This document shows positions 39,973 through 51,785 of a DNA stretch of 64,000 nucleotides, piece by piece. This DNA comes from Dipetalonema caudispina (Eukaryota > Nematoda > Chromadorea > Rhabditida > Onchocercidae): positions 1 through 64,000 of the forward strand of contig JABVXV010000073.1 in assembly GCA_013365325.1 (NCBI GenBank). Reading direction: 5' to 3'. Both the position numbers and the translations under genes were made by a program. Below the pieces are notes generated by a model. That model made no database searches and was not told the origin of the DNA. It was given only the letters and a program-made list of their open reading frames with translations. Position 1 is the stretch's first letter. Every line of letters begins with the position of its first letter.

Positions 39973-40940
39973 TTAAGCAAGTCCAGTTTTATGATCCAAA
40001 TATCTCTGGTATTCATTAACAGTCCGCCATTGAGCATTTCCAAGTACTACCTGAGGTCGTTTCACTTTAATGAACTCAAAAGCTACGTTTGGATACCAAT
40101 TATTCTTACGCATCAGATAACATGTAGTAAACATTGCACTACGCGTTCGACCCGCTTTGCAGTGTACGTATCTAAAAAATATTTGATTTTTTTTAAATGA
40201 GGAATTATCATAACTTCAATTATCATAATTTTTTTAATATATTTAAGCCATATTTGAGTAGGTAAGTGACTGATATCCGCGGAAAATCTGATGAGTCACC
40301 AAAACCCCCTACAACTAAACGAATTAAACAAAAGTAAAGAAATCATTACTAACACTGATTTGCCACGTTGTGCGATTTCATCAACAAAATTAACGGCTTT
40401 ATCGATTGCATTTCTAGATGCTGTACCTACGAAATCGACCATTGGTAACGCATAGAATTCTACACCATTTTTTCTCCAATCCTTTTCTTCCATTGCTTTC
40501 CAAACAGCTTGCGTCTCATATTCTACACTATGACAGAAATCAACCGCATTAAGCAGTTCCCTTAGAATTCCCTCAGTTAAGTAATATAACGTATAAATTT
40601 GATTAGCACCACGAACTCATCTAATTTCTACTTTTTTTTTTTGAAGCAGAAATAATTTTAAACCATTGCGGAAATTATGGGCAAAATTTACTTCCGACAA
40701 AAAACTTTAAAATCATATACCTTCCGTACAACAAATAACAGCACCAATATTTTCTTTCTCAATAAGTTCCCTCACCATACTTCGGAATGGCAGCGCACCG
40801 AGTACTATGGTATCATCGATACGATTATACCATGCCCATTTCACTGGCTGCAGATAATTACGCAGTAGATTAAAACCCAAAGTTGGATAAAGTAGCAATC
40901 CTTCAAACATGCCTGCAATGAGACTACAGTTATCATACAT
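39973..40940 (-). CDS. PTPMT1: PTPMT1, mitochondrial phosphatidylglycerophosphatase
   Basis: Three exons (40940-40721, 40522-40354, 40171-39973) give 195 residues, close to the human 201. The dual-specificity phosphatase signature HCKAGRTRS places the catalytic cysteine at 134 and arginine at 140 (C-x5-R). Family hallmarks are YPTLGFNLLRNY near the N terminus, WYNRIDDTIVLGALPFRS, EEYETQA and the C-terminal RYLDHKTG. It dephosphorylates phosphatidylglycerophosphate at the mitochondrial inner membrane, a step in cardiolipin synthesis. The first ATG is used because it keeps an AG-hydrophobic stretch that aligns with the human N terminus. An acceptor-like TTGCAG precedes a second ATG at 40910, which could be an alternative trans-spliced start. 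The second exon's acceptor follows GTGTAG at 40523-40524 and is the only one that keeps phase. Confidence 0.93.
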
Positions 40941-42374
40941 ACGAAATAAATTAATGGTCAGAACGAATACTGTGCGCCACTGTTCCGAGGTTAATTCATA
41001 TTCATCCTTTTGTTACGTATTTGTTGTCGTTAAAGATGCAAAAATTATAGTTAAGGACAATCTTGAAATGTTTCACTAATTCATGATATAGTTAAGTAGC
41101 TAAGAATCATAAAAATTGCATTAAGGAAATGAAATACATATCTCATCGTTACAATATATAAGTCTTCGACTTTAAGGCTAGCATCTGCCATATTCTCTTA
41201 TATGATTATGATTCAAAACATACTATCTATTCTAAACTATGATCGCAGAAGTCTACCTGCTCAAGTGCATTTCACCATGGAGTAGTTACCGACCTTCTAC
41301 TCAATCCATATTTGATAATGTTCATCTGTAGTGCACTAACATTTATTTTAAATTACTTTGCAACGCTTCAGAAAGTTGTAATTAAAAACTAATTAGATGA
41401 ATCCTAATAAAATGTCCGACCAACATACAAAAAGTAAAATGATAAAAGGAAATACTGCAGCAATATGATATTAAGAAGCAGCTAAACAATAAAACCCAAG
41501 TAGAGACACAATTTATTGAAAATTTTTATTAGTATTAATAAAGAACACAGAGACTTCGCAAACTAGTCGAAGCACTACAATTTCCGTAATAATGGTTCAA
41601 GGAGACAGTTTTGAAAATGCTCTTTTCCAAAGAAAATTTTAATCTCATTTAAAGTACCAATAAAAAATGAGAATTTATGAGAAAAAATATGGAAAGCTAT
41701 TCGAAATATACAGAGTATGGAGATCAATGAACATATGGATATTCCTACTATTAAATAAATAGAAACGCAAAATGAAACGATTTTACCAATGGCATTTCGA
41801 CACAATGCCAATTCTTATAAAATCGAATCCAATTAAATTAATATATTTTTTGGATCAAAGAACAAAAGTGAATCAAAATTTGTTAACGATTTTCTATAAA
41901 ATAGTTCAATCGAACATACCCTGAAGAAAGGAGAAGAAAAAGGAAGGACAGACTAATATATTTACAAAATAAAGCTGTCTACAAAGCTAAGAAAAAAAAT
42001 TTAACACCCTTTGATTTGTTAAATATCTTAAAGTTTTGATCCTCCAAACCTTCTCTCGACCTCGAAAATCACATATTTCAAAAAAAAACTAGATATTATA
42101 AAATTAACTGAATGCGTGACAACTGAAATCCAAAAAAGATATAAATTTCTCGAGAAATATGGATTTTTAAAAATACTGCCAAAATTTAATAAGAAAACCC
42201 ATAAAAATTTATAAGTTTCCAAAGAAAACTTGCCAAAATGCTACTTTTTAGGAATAGGATGAACAAATTTCCCTTCTGAAATAACTGACATGATATTGAT
42301 ATAACAAATTTATATAGCACTATCTATATGATATTTATATAGCAAATTCTAACAAAGCTCAAAAAATATAAAAA
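40941..42374. other. Intergenic between PTPMT1 and LMBRD2
   Basis: Contains upstream sequence of PTPMT1 and the 3' flank of LMBRD2, both on minus. A hydrophobic minus frame at 41575-41811 and another at 42028-42222 look like chance frames in A+T-rich DNA. No RNA gene is seen. Confidence 0.5.
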
Positions 42375-45300
42375 TTAGAGATCATCAAACATATTCGGTG
42401 GAGGATGTGCACCAGAAAATTCGTAACCTCCACTACTGATTAAATCGAATGATGAATACTCTTCTCCATTGTCAGCTGCCATGATCGGCTCACGGTCACT
42501 GTATTCACGCGCGCCTGGAAAGCGGTAATCTGGTTGGGAAGTACCAAGGCCACTTCTGAGTGGTCCATGATCTGCAATTCCGATTGGTATTGATTTGCTA
42601 ATGAAGCAGTTAGGAGAGAATCTGACAACAATGCGACGAAATAATTTTACAGCACTTATTATTACAAAAAATCAACTGCATAACATATAATTAGAAGTAG
42701 TGTAAAATCTGTGATACCCTTATAATCATCACAGATATCATTAACTACTTACTCGTAAATAGCATTAAATATGTATAGGTAACAGGATTCAAGTTTACAT
42801 TAATCATATTGAAAATCAGGGCTAGATTTTTATTCAATCCGAGCAAGCTATGATTTGAAATAAAGTTTTCTAAGTCCTACCTGAAGCTGTCTTCATTGTC
42901 AATTTCTCGGCCCAATACTGATCTCTTTCTTCGCGATAAGCGGCACGCATTATCTTATTACGCTCTGTAAAAGATACGAAGTACGAGGAATATACAAATG
43001 GAATCCCGTGTGCCTTCTGTTCGTATCTGCATACCGGAAACCAACAATCTCAATGAAAGAAACTCCACAGCTTTAGACTCTAATTGGATAGAATACCGAG
43101 AATATTATGCAAAAAAATCTTTTTTTTTTGCAACCATGCAAGAAAACCTTATCTCCAACATTGGCGAAGAAGAAATTATTACGTGTGAGCATTTTGAAAT
43201 TATGAGAGCATGAAGAGACTTACCCAACGAAACACGAGCTTTTCCACCGTTAACTAATTCTCCAGTCATTTCGTCATCGCCAACAAACTGGTCGATGCCA
43301 AGCAAGTGCAATAATCGAGTTCCCAATCTATAATAATAAAGCAAAACTTTTGAATTCATCAGGAAAATATAAATTACAGAATAACAAAACAAAATGGTCA
43401 ACCAATAAAAAGCGAAATGAAAGTTCTACTGAAGGTGAATAAATAAATTAACCTGAACCAAGTTCCCATGGCAAGCAAAACAATCAGAATGGGAAGATAA
43501 ATATTGATCCCTTTTGCCAGAACTGGTATTAAATCTAAGTGGCCCATTAACTGTAAACGATATTTTAAGCATGTAAGAAAGCATTATGAAAGCTGTTGAA
43601 TAAAAGCCAAATTATATATATCAGAATTCCAAATTTTCCAAAGAGATTTTTGCACTTCAATTCATTGTATAGTATATGAAAATGCACACTGAAACATATT
43701 CTTTGAACGAAAAACACTTAAACTTCTTTTAAAACCGAACTTACTTTTGTAAACTGAGTCTCAACTCCAAATTCTGCATCTGAAGTAATATGTGAGTCGA
43801 GATGAATCATACCCAACACATTAAGACAAATTGGCGGAGTTAAGCGACATAGTAAACTGTAACTAATTTTGCATCTTACCAGAAATACAATTAATTAACA
43901 CCACAATGCAATATAAGCTACAATGATATGAATTAACTTGGTAGCCACTTTTTGAAAAATCATATATTTCATGAAGAAGCTTTTGTACATACATAGCGCT
44001 AAACAATAAGCTATTTTCATCGGTCATATGGTGAGGGTCCAGATGGTAATATCGATAAATTCGCAATTTAAATACCGTATAATATGCACAGATACAAAGA
44101 TAAGATATGATTACAGTTGCATAGATCTGGAAATGACGAAAATCAGAAAAGCATTATCAACACAGTTAAAAGTCTTTCACCAAAGCTAATACCTTTCCAT
44201 GTACAGTAACAAGGTGAAAAGCCATGGACGGGATGAATTTCGAAATGTGATAAAACTATATTTGAATCAAGACAAAAAGCGCATGGTTCGTTTATTTTCT
44301 GCTCTTTGCTTTATACGTCAATATAAACCAGGGTTTATCTTGGAGCCACCTTCTAGATTTATTACTCAGAAAGGAAGACCTGAATATGAAAGTAATGATA
44401 GCCGTGTGCCGCATGATGAACAATCAGAGCTGCTAATGAAAGTCGCGGATGTATGATGAAAAAAGTGCACTCACTCCACATCACGAATCCAGTTATCATG
44501 TAAAAGAAAAGTCCGAGAATCTGGAAAGTGATTTTTGGAGTTATCATGCGCTGACTGAACATCGGGACCATTTAATTACTTACGAAAATAATACCACCTT
44601 CAGGCTATTATTTAAACAAACAACATACTTTCAACACAGTCCTCTTATACAATACATGCCATAAATAACAAACGCGAGATGGGCAACGGAAAAAATTTGT
44701 TCGAGGTCCTCTAGTTCTGAAAATGAAAAATGCAGAAAGACATGTGTTCGAAGAATTTTTATTAGCAAAACATGATTCTGCTTCCAAAAAAATATAAATA
44801 CGTTCCTTTAAATAGCACGATTTATAATTGTTGTTAAATATTAAAATCATTTTTCAGAAAACAACAATATGCTTAGTGTCTGACCTAATATATTGGCCTG
44901 TCATTTCAGCTTGCTGAATATCTTCTAGATATAAAGCTCGAAGTATTAATGCATTCCATTGTGCCTGTCTTCTATGATGATTCTGTACGGCACTAATAAC
45001 ACGTTTATGCAACCGTATCTACAAAATTCCGAATAAAAAAGTCAAAAAATAAGTAAATTTCTTTAATAATAAGGAAAATTTCGTGATACTGAAAGTGAAT
45101 GAAAATTTGGAAAAAAGATAACTTCTTCATCTGGTTCAAAATTATCGAAACACAAGCTGATAAAGAAAGGAAAATGGTTACATTTATGTCTGAAAATTCC
45201 CTCATGCTACGTAATAAGCACTTAAAAAATATCAAAAAAATACTCTAAAACTTCCATATATTTTTATGCTATGCGAAGGTACAATGGATCCAGATATGCA

Positions 45301-47718
45301 GACTAAAATAGAGCCACTTATGGGTAAATTTAGGAAAAAACGAAGTTAAAATCCGATTTCAATTCACTTAAAACGTAGATGATCCAAGATCTCTCATGCA
45401 AATAAAAAGTAGAAGATTGTCAACCACTGTTTCTTAGCAGCGCTCATTATTTTACAAACGTGTTTTTAGAAGACTAGAAAGAAACAAAACTTGCCAAATA
45501 CTTTTTGTTCGCGACAAAACCTTCACTGTTTGGTAATATATCAGATGCTACTGAAAAACCTTCATCCGATCTCGAAGTAACCTGTGAGACCAATTCCGGT
45601 GGAAATTTTGCAACAATTACCTGCGCATATTTTCGTAATACATGCTCATTACACAGCAGCGTTAAAACGCTTCGAGCTTCCCTGAGTACCGAAATTTAAA
45701 TTTAATCTTTTGCTCACCAAATACACCTGTTTTCAAACTTATGTAAGCCGACGTTAACTCGTTTTAAAAGCAAATTTATTTCGTTCTCACTTTTTGATCT
45801 ATATTTCAAACCTTGCACAGATTTAAAATTCGATGTATGTATAAAAAGAAATAAGGAATAAACATTTTACTAAATCAATTTTTTGCATTTAAAGGATGAT
45901 GGGATTACACAGGCTTGTTAGAACAGAGTTGCACCATTATTCACACCAAAAAATCAGTCATCCAACCGTACTGCAGTCATTACGCTAATAGCTAAGCCTT
46001 TATGCAAAATTAGATCTAAATGATGCAAAGTATGAGTAAAAAACATTTAATAGCGAACACTAAACGTACTTATACACCTCTCGAACAACATCCTCGGCAT
46101 CGTTTTTGTCCGTCGATAGTTTATCTATATCAAAATACGTTTTGTTTAGTCGATAATCTAAAATATCGAAATTTTTGAAGTGATAAATAGTTCATAATAT
46201 GGACAGACTCAGCCACACATTCTATTCATTGCTTGCTAATTCCCAAAGTCAAAAATGCAAAGTACAACACTCCTAAAATTCCATTGAAACATATGAACTG
46301 TTTGAAGTAAAATAATAGTTCAGATACAGGGAGCACAGATATTAAAGACTGAAGTAATTGCACAACAACAAAAAAAAAACGTGACGAAAGATACCACGAT
46401 TTCCCATTTGCCAGAACTGTCGTGGAACCTCTATTAGACCATAGCCTAGCAAAACCACCAATAAAAATAAACCCCAAGTATTGGAGGCAGAAATAAGGAT
46501 CACTTTTAAATATTCCCTGAAAATGCTCCTTGCTTCTTCTACCCGTATTCTGCGATTAACATAAAGAGAAATCTTAAGATATATTTGCAGAAAAAAGCAT
46601 AACAAATGAAAAGGTACTAAATGTTTAAAAAGCAAATTCCAGTAAAAGTAGCCATCAAAAAATTTGTAGTTGAAAAACAAAAAAACTAACGCATTTAATA
46701 CCATTCCTTTCACAGCAGCATAAATCAATAACATGAAGAAAACAGCCAGATAGATTCCGTAATACATGGCATTGCTGTATATAGCAGATCGTAATTTACC
46801 AAGTGATGAAAAATCACCGGCATCTGAGTAGCTCTGCATCAATGGTAATACAATCCTGCAAAATTCTAAGTACATTAAAATAAATTCAGTTATAATGGAT
46901 GAACTAACCTAATCAAAAGAATAATTACATGATGAGAAATTAAATTCAGGAAAAGGATAGTAACGGCTCCGCTGGTATGCAATCACATCGAATAACAATA
47001 AGGGGCTTAAAGTACTTCTTAGGCAAAACTTGCATGCAAATGCAGAAAATGCATTCACATTTCCAACTCAACAATTGCATTCTTTTTCATTACAAAGAAA
47101 CTCCCAACACTAACCATGTGAGTAGCTGGGCTGTCCAATAAACAACACGCCACAATCGTAGCAAAACGTAATTCGGTACGAAGCCAACTGGTTTTCTGCA
47201 TATTGGGTCTGTAATGTTACCGACATCCAGATCTTTCTCAGTTGATAACTGTGCCTCTTCCAGTAGGCAGCGATTGTAAAATGTCTGAAAATCCAAACAA
47301 AGAATAAATTAATGTGAGCTCATGTTTTAGCTAACACAGCGTACATCAATAAACCAGATTCTAAAGTTTAAATAGGCAGATAAACAACTGGTTAATATTT
47401 CTTACTGATATACAGTAAGGTTTTCATAATGGCTGAGGATCAGCTACCTCTTACTTTAGAGTCACTTCAAGAAAAAAACAAATGAAGCTCGAAATAGTGA
47501 AGAACATAAATTTAAGTATATACAAAATTGTAATGAGAGCTTACGATAGCAATATCCAACGGTAGAATAAAGATAATAATGAAAGAAAAGAACCAGCCAA
47601 TAAATGTCGAGATCGTTACAATGAAATGCTGTCGTCGCCAACTACCATATTTATTCAATAGTAACAACGTCAAGAAAAATACTGCACTCACTTCTATTAC
47701 CAGTAAACCCGCACTCAT
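42375..47718 (-). CDS. LMBRD2: LMBRD2, LMBR1-domain membrane protein
   Basis: Fifteen exons (47718-47545, 47284-47115, 46855-46691, 46516-46395, 46157-46070, 45681-45495, 45018-44885, 44716-44629, 44520-44380, 44126-43993, 43856-43745, 43550-43453, 43327-43224, 42964-42881, 42571-42375) give 665 residues, near the human 695. Family motifs include [67 protein letters not shown] and [10 protein letters not shown]. About nine membrane spans surround a coiled middle region (residues about 210-370). LMBRD2 is a multi-pass protein reported to associate with beta-adrenergic receptor signalling. Exon 6 must end at a GC donor for the KYLIRLHKRV match. The last exon uses the acceptor after AATTGCAG at 42572-42573, since the earlier one breaks frame. 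TTTTTCAAG immediately precedes the ATG and may be a trans-splice site. Confidence 0.95.
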
Positions 47719-48847
47719 CTTGAAAAACACTTAACTTTCAAACTCTGATCAAAATATCAAAAACAAAGAAACGGATCTTTGAAGAAGACGGTAGAATCAA
47801 ACAGTATATAAATAACTGGAGACATATTAGCCGCAATAACACATCGAGAAATAAACCTGAACTCAATTTCAGTAAATTTTGACTGAACTGAAATTTCCAA
47901 ACCTCATATGGCCGTCATCATTTCTGTTTCATAGAAAAAATTTTATGGTGCAAAGAGCAATGTAACCGCCATAGGCAATTCGCCTAAACACAGTGGTTTT
48001 GCTGATCAACTGGTATCCCTATGAAACCGAAAAAATGTGAAATATATATGAACATACTTCTCGTATATTTCACATCTTTAGATATCAAATAAAACTATCG
48101 ACCAAAACCTTCGCGCCTGAAGCATGATAAATCATCTAAATAAAAAAAGGACAACGGATTATTTCCACTGCAGAATGATTATTCAACCAGAACCGAAACA
48201 AGGTAATATCAAAGCACAAGTTTTTGAAACTTTATTTCAATCAACTTATAATTTTCATTAGACTTATGAAAATGAAAACATCGATAACACACAAGAACAG
48301 CAATAAAAACAAATTACCCGTTCAATCTAAATGTATTCTGACTTACAACACAAACCTGAAACAAATTTTAACTTTTTACGAAGCCGAAAATTCCAGAAAA
48401 ATACCGAGCAATCGTAAGTATAAAATGAATATTTCAACAATATAGTCAAATCATTTCAATTACAAATATGATATTTACATAAGTGCTGAACAAAAACAGG
48501 AAATTTTAATGCCAGCTGAAACACCAACACAAATTTCCGCCATCAACAGACGACAACAAAACAACTTTCGGAAAAAAGAATTTAATTAGGAATTAAGAAC
48601 TTTTCAATAAATTTTCCAGTTAAGTTTTAAACAGTACTCTCGGGAGTTAGTGAGTAGAGTGGCATAAGAATGCTGCTTAAAATTTTCGAAATCGAAATTG
48701 AAATAATATTTGGCAACAAAAGCTAAGATGTACTAGACTTATTATAACCTTTTACAAGGCATATTGTCTGCTACAAAGAAGTTAAGATATCTCCAAAATA
48801 ATCCATAAATCAGTGGAAGTGAATCTACATTAATATTTAACCAGTCA
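47719..48847. other. Intergenic between LMBRD2 and TIMM22
   Basis: 1.1 kb between two minus-strand genes: upstream sequence of LMBRD2 and 3' flank of TIMM22. I see no gene. The plus frame at 48224-48445 has low-complexity content only. Confidence 0.55.
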
Positions 48848-50011
48848 CTATCTGTACTTCATGTAGTAATCAATAACAGTTGAAAATGCTGCGAAACCAC
48901 CCGCACCTAAAACAGCTGGCTTTACACCTGCACGAAGACCAATTAAACCACCAACAATCGCTCCGGCTAAAGTACCATTTTTCCAATCATTACATGCTCG
49001 ATAGCTTTCCACCAAGCATTCGGTGCCCGTAAATAGAAATCCTATAGAAGCAAAATTCTTCCCATAGGAACGCATTCGTGACTTCGATTCTAACCACATT
49101 TCTTTTAACGTTGGCTGCAAACAACGAAATTTAAGTTTGTTAGATCAATTAATTAATAAAACAACCGCCAGACATAGGGTTATTACATGTCATAGAGTCG
49201 CAATTATACAGATTCTTAGATGGGATAGTTTGCTCATTAACATGCCAAAGGGATCTATTTGAACAGTGCTTAGCAGTTAAGCCCTTTGAAACTCAAGCAA
49301 TCAGCTGAAAAATCTAGAGCTTAGGAAGTGTGTAGTGAAATCAATGAAGCATACAATTTTGGCAGGATTAGCCCCAACAGCCATAGTAGCTTGCGGATCG
49401 ACAGAGGAAGTAAATAAACCGAAAAGAACACCAAGACCAAAACCAGCAATTGCTGCAATAGTCGACTTACAAGCACAATTCTCCATTAACCGAGATAACA
49501 TTAACTCCTCACGAGTTATGTCCGGTAAAGCAAAAGTCTGAAAAAAGTTTTCTTAACAAATAACACCTCCACATTGCCCATCCAAAAATTAATATATATC
49601 CATATCAAAACTTAATATTACGATAAAGGATATGTTCCCATGTTTGCTGATACTATTTCATCTGACTTCCTAGTAGCAAAATATTTTCCAGAACTGGTAG
49701 ATTCGTCCTTTGCATCGTCATTCTCCGAATTTCCCTAGCTCAGATATCATAAGTCTTTTCTAAATTCTTTTTGATGGTTCTCAGTGGCAAAACATTCAAA
49801 AGATATACAGCTGAATGGATAGCGAACTAACCTGCAGAGGCTTTACAGGACTACAATCAGAATTCCATGGCCTACTTCTCCTCCCAATCATTTCATCCAT
49901 TAATTGGCAATACGCTGAAGGAACGTAATTGAATTCTTCAATTCTCTCCTCTTTCGCTTCCGTAGTTTCGATTCGAAATGGGCTACCAAAAGGATTTCTG
50001 AACTTCAACAT
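48848..50011 (-). CDS. TIMM22: TIMM22, inner-membrane carrier translocase pore
   Basis: Three exons (50011-49832, 49537-49355, 49114-48848) give 209 residues. The second half is a clear Tim17/22/23-family domain: [73 protein letters not shown]. Cysteines in the first membrane span region (ENCACKS) and in the TECLVE/YRACN loop sit where human TIMM22 forms a stabilising disulphide. The protein is the channel of the TIM22 complex that inserts metabolite carriers into the inner mitochondrial membrane. The N-terminal 60 residues (exon 1) are polar and specific to this lineage, a little longer than in human (194 residues total). All exon joins are phase 0. A TTTTCAG acceptor 15 bases before the ATG may receive a spliced leader. 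Confidence 0.95.
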
Positions 50012-50026
50012 TACTTGCGACGATCT

Positions 50027-50028
50027 CT
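50027..50028 (-). other. Candidate trans-splice acceptor for TIMM22
   Basis: On minus, ATATTTTCAG ends here and leaves a 15-base leader before the ATG of TIMM22. This strong acceptor with no upstream coding exon is typical of spliced-leader addition in nematodes. A non-coding cis exon remains possible. Confidence 0.45.
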
Positions 50029-50924
50029 GAAAATATCGAATAAATTAACTCGAAATTATCTTCAATAAAATTGCAAAAGGAACTCCTCCCAAGTTGATCC
50101 AGTGGAAAAATCAAACATAAAACGAAGCACGACGTCACAACGTCAAGATTTAACGCAGTCATATACAATCGTTTCTCCCGGCGTCTGCGATCCAAATGGA
50201 ATCCTCGTGTTCGTAACACTTACGTGTTTGTATTTCATTTGTGATCCGGATTTACGTACCGTTTGTATCATTGGGAATTTCAACGTTGTGCGAAGAGTTA
50301 GCTCAACAATATACAGCATATATCAATACAATATCCAAAAATTCTTCAAGCTAACATAAGTGGACATAACCAAGAAATACATACGCTATGATTGATCTGC
50401 GTAGTGTGGGAAAAGGAGAAATATTTTGAAAAGTTAAGGATAAAATAGATTACATAACTGCCTGGTGTAGTAGAAGGAAGAGTGGGAGGTGTTAAGACGA
50501 TATCAGAACAAAAAATGCTATTTGCTATTTACAACATTTCTCAGTTCATATTGTCACATTCATAAGGTTCGCTTTGTTCGAAGCAACTTTTTTCTAATTT
50601 TTATTCAAAAAATTTTCGGTTCATTTGTTAACTGTAGACAGTAAGAAGAATTTAACTGATAATTAGATGATTCTATCTGGAATTAAATCTTCCCACTTGC
50701 AATTTACTATCCAATTTCTCTAAGGGATATAATGACCATAATAATTATTTTTTATGCTGATAATATCACAATGACTTACTTCAGACACTGAAAATGCATG
50801 GAAATATTCCCTTAACTGACCAGTAAGCTTTTTGAAGTATTTGTAAAGTGAAATAAATCTTCGAATGTATGTTCTCTTCTTCGGGGTTATTCCAATAATT
50901 GATACTATTGTTACAACCAATGGG

Positions 50925-51068
50925 TTAATCAATAATATCAGCAAATGCAGCACTTTTCGCTGTCACACGTAACCGTTCAACAATCTCTCCAACGGAGAAC
51001 TTTTGGTAAGAAAACCGGATTCCGTCCACCTTACACAATCTTTTTAATGATTCAGCGTAACGAGACAT
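50925..51068 (-). CDS. Putative 47-residue protein or terminal exon
   Basis: An ATG frame of 47 codons (starts MSRYAESLKRLCKVDG, ends AKSAAFADIID) is rich in charged residues and has more even base composition than its surroundings. About 130 bases upstream on the same strand a second short ATG frame (MENIEKWRGAE) overlaps in another phase, so either could be an exon of one gene. I do not recognise the sequence. It lies 0.9 kb upstream of TIMM22 on the same strand. No good donor or acceptor was found to extend it. Confidence 0.35.
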   Translation of the reverse strand: MSRYAESLKRLCKVDGIRFSYQKFSVGEIVERLRVTAKSAAFADIID

Positions 51069-51779
51069 AGTTTTCGGCACCACGCCATTTTTCAATATTT
51101 TCCATCGCTTTTAATTTTACCTTTCAAAAACTAATTTAGCATCGTTTAATTTGTAATAGTCAAATGATTCTTTTCTCGCATATGAGAATACTCATTAGTT
51201 CTCATTAAGACATTGTTTAAAGATACTAAAAATAGAGCGGGAAATGAATGCATTGAGAATTTGTCAATTATTCGTTTAAAAATTTTCAGAATTACCGAAA
51301 CTGGTTCTAATCTACAATGCAACAAAACTGCAGAAACAATTGTTTGAACGGAGGGGAAGCTAAAATATAATATAATGTTAGTGGATGACCTAACTGATCG
51401 AAACCTTAAAACCTTGCGTTCTGTTGAATTAGATTCAGAATTCTAAAATTTGATCAGTAACAAGAATTAAATGAATTTTTTATAATATGTTCTTGCCAAA
51501 AAACATTTCGGTCTAAACATAAATGCTGTACCAGCAAAGAAATTATTTGATTGCAAAGTTAAATAATTAAGGATTACTTAAAGTTTCTCAAAAGCTATTT
51601 CAGCGAATATTTCCTCATCCTTAGCTTTTTGATTCTCTTTGAAGTTTCAATACCAGCGAATCCTCAATATATTGTTCTATTTTTTAAAGATGTCCAATGC
51701 GCTTGAAACATTTCTTTCTATTCTAAAACACGCAAGTTTAAGATTGTTGTAACTTTAAAAAATTATTGGCCTGATTTTC

Positions 51780-51781
51780 AG
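51780..51781 (+). other. Candidate trans-splice acceptor
   Basis: GATTTTCAG ends here, four bases before the ATG at 51786 of the secreted nitrobindin-like gene. Strong nematode acceptor consensus directly before a start codon suggests spliced-leader addition. Confidence 0.5.
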
Positions 51782-51785
51782 CATC

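Noticed and set aside
41575..41811. A hydrophobic 78-codon minus frame suggesting a membrane peptide.
   Set aside because: Hydrophobic frames arise readily from T-rich DNA; it has no splice or start context and no charged loop pattern.
42998..43213. A plus frame in the LMBRD2 intron between exons 13 and 14.
   Set aside because: It is antisense to the gene and has no splice context; the composition contrast is modest.
44199..44664. Two overlapping plus frames of 71-85 codons.
   Set aside because: They are the antisense shadow of LMBRD2 exons 8 and 9 and adjoining introns.
49335..49541. A 68-codon plus frame.
   Set aside because: It is the exact antisense shadow of TIMM22 exon 2.
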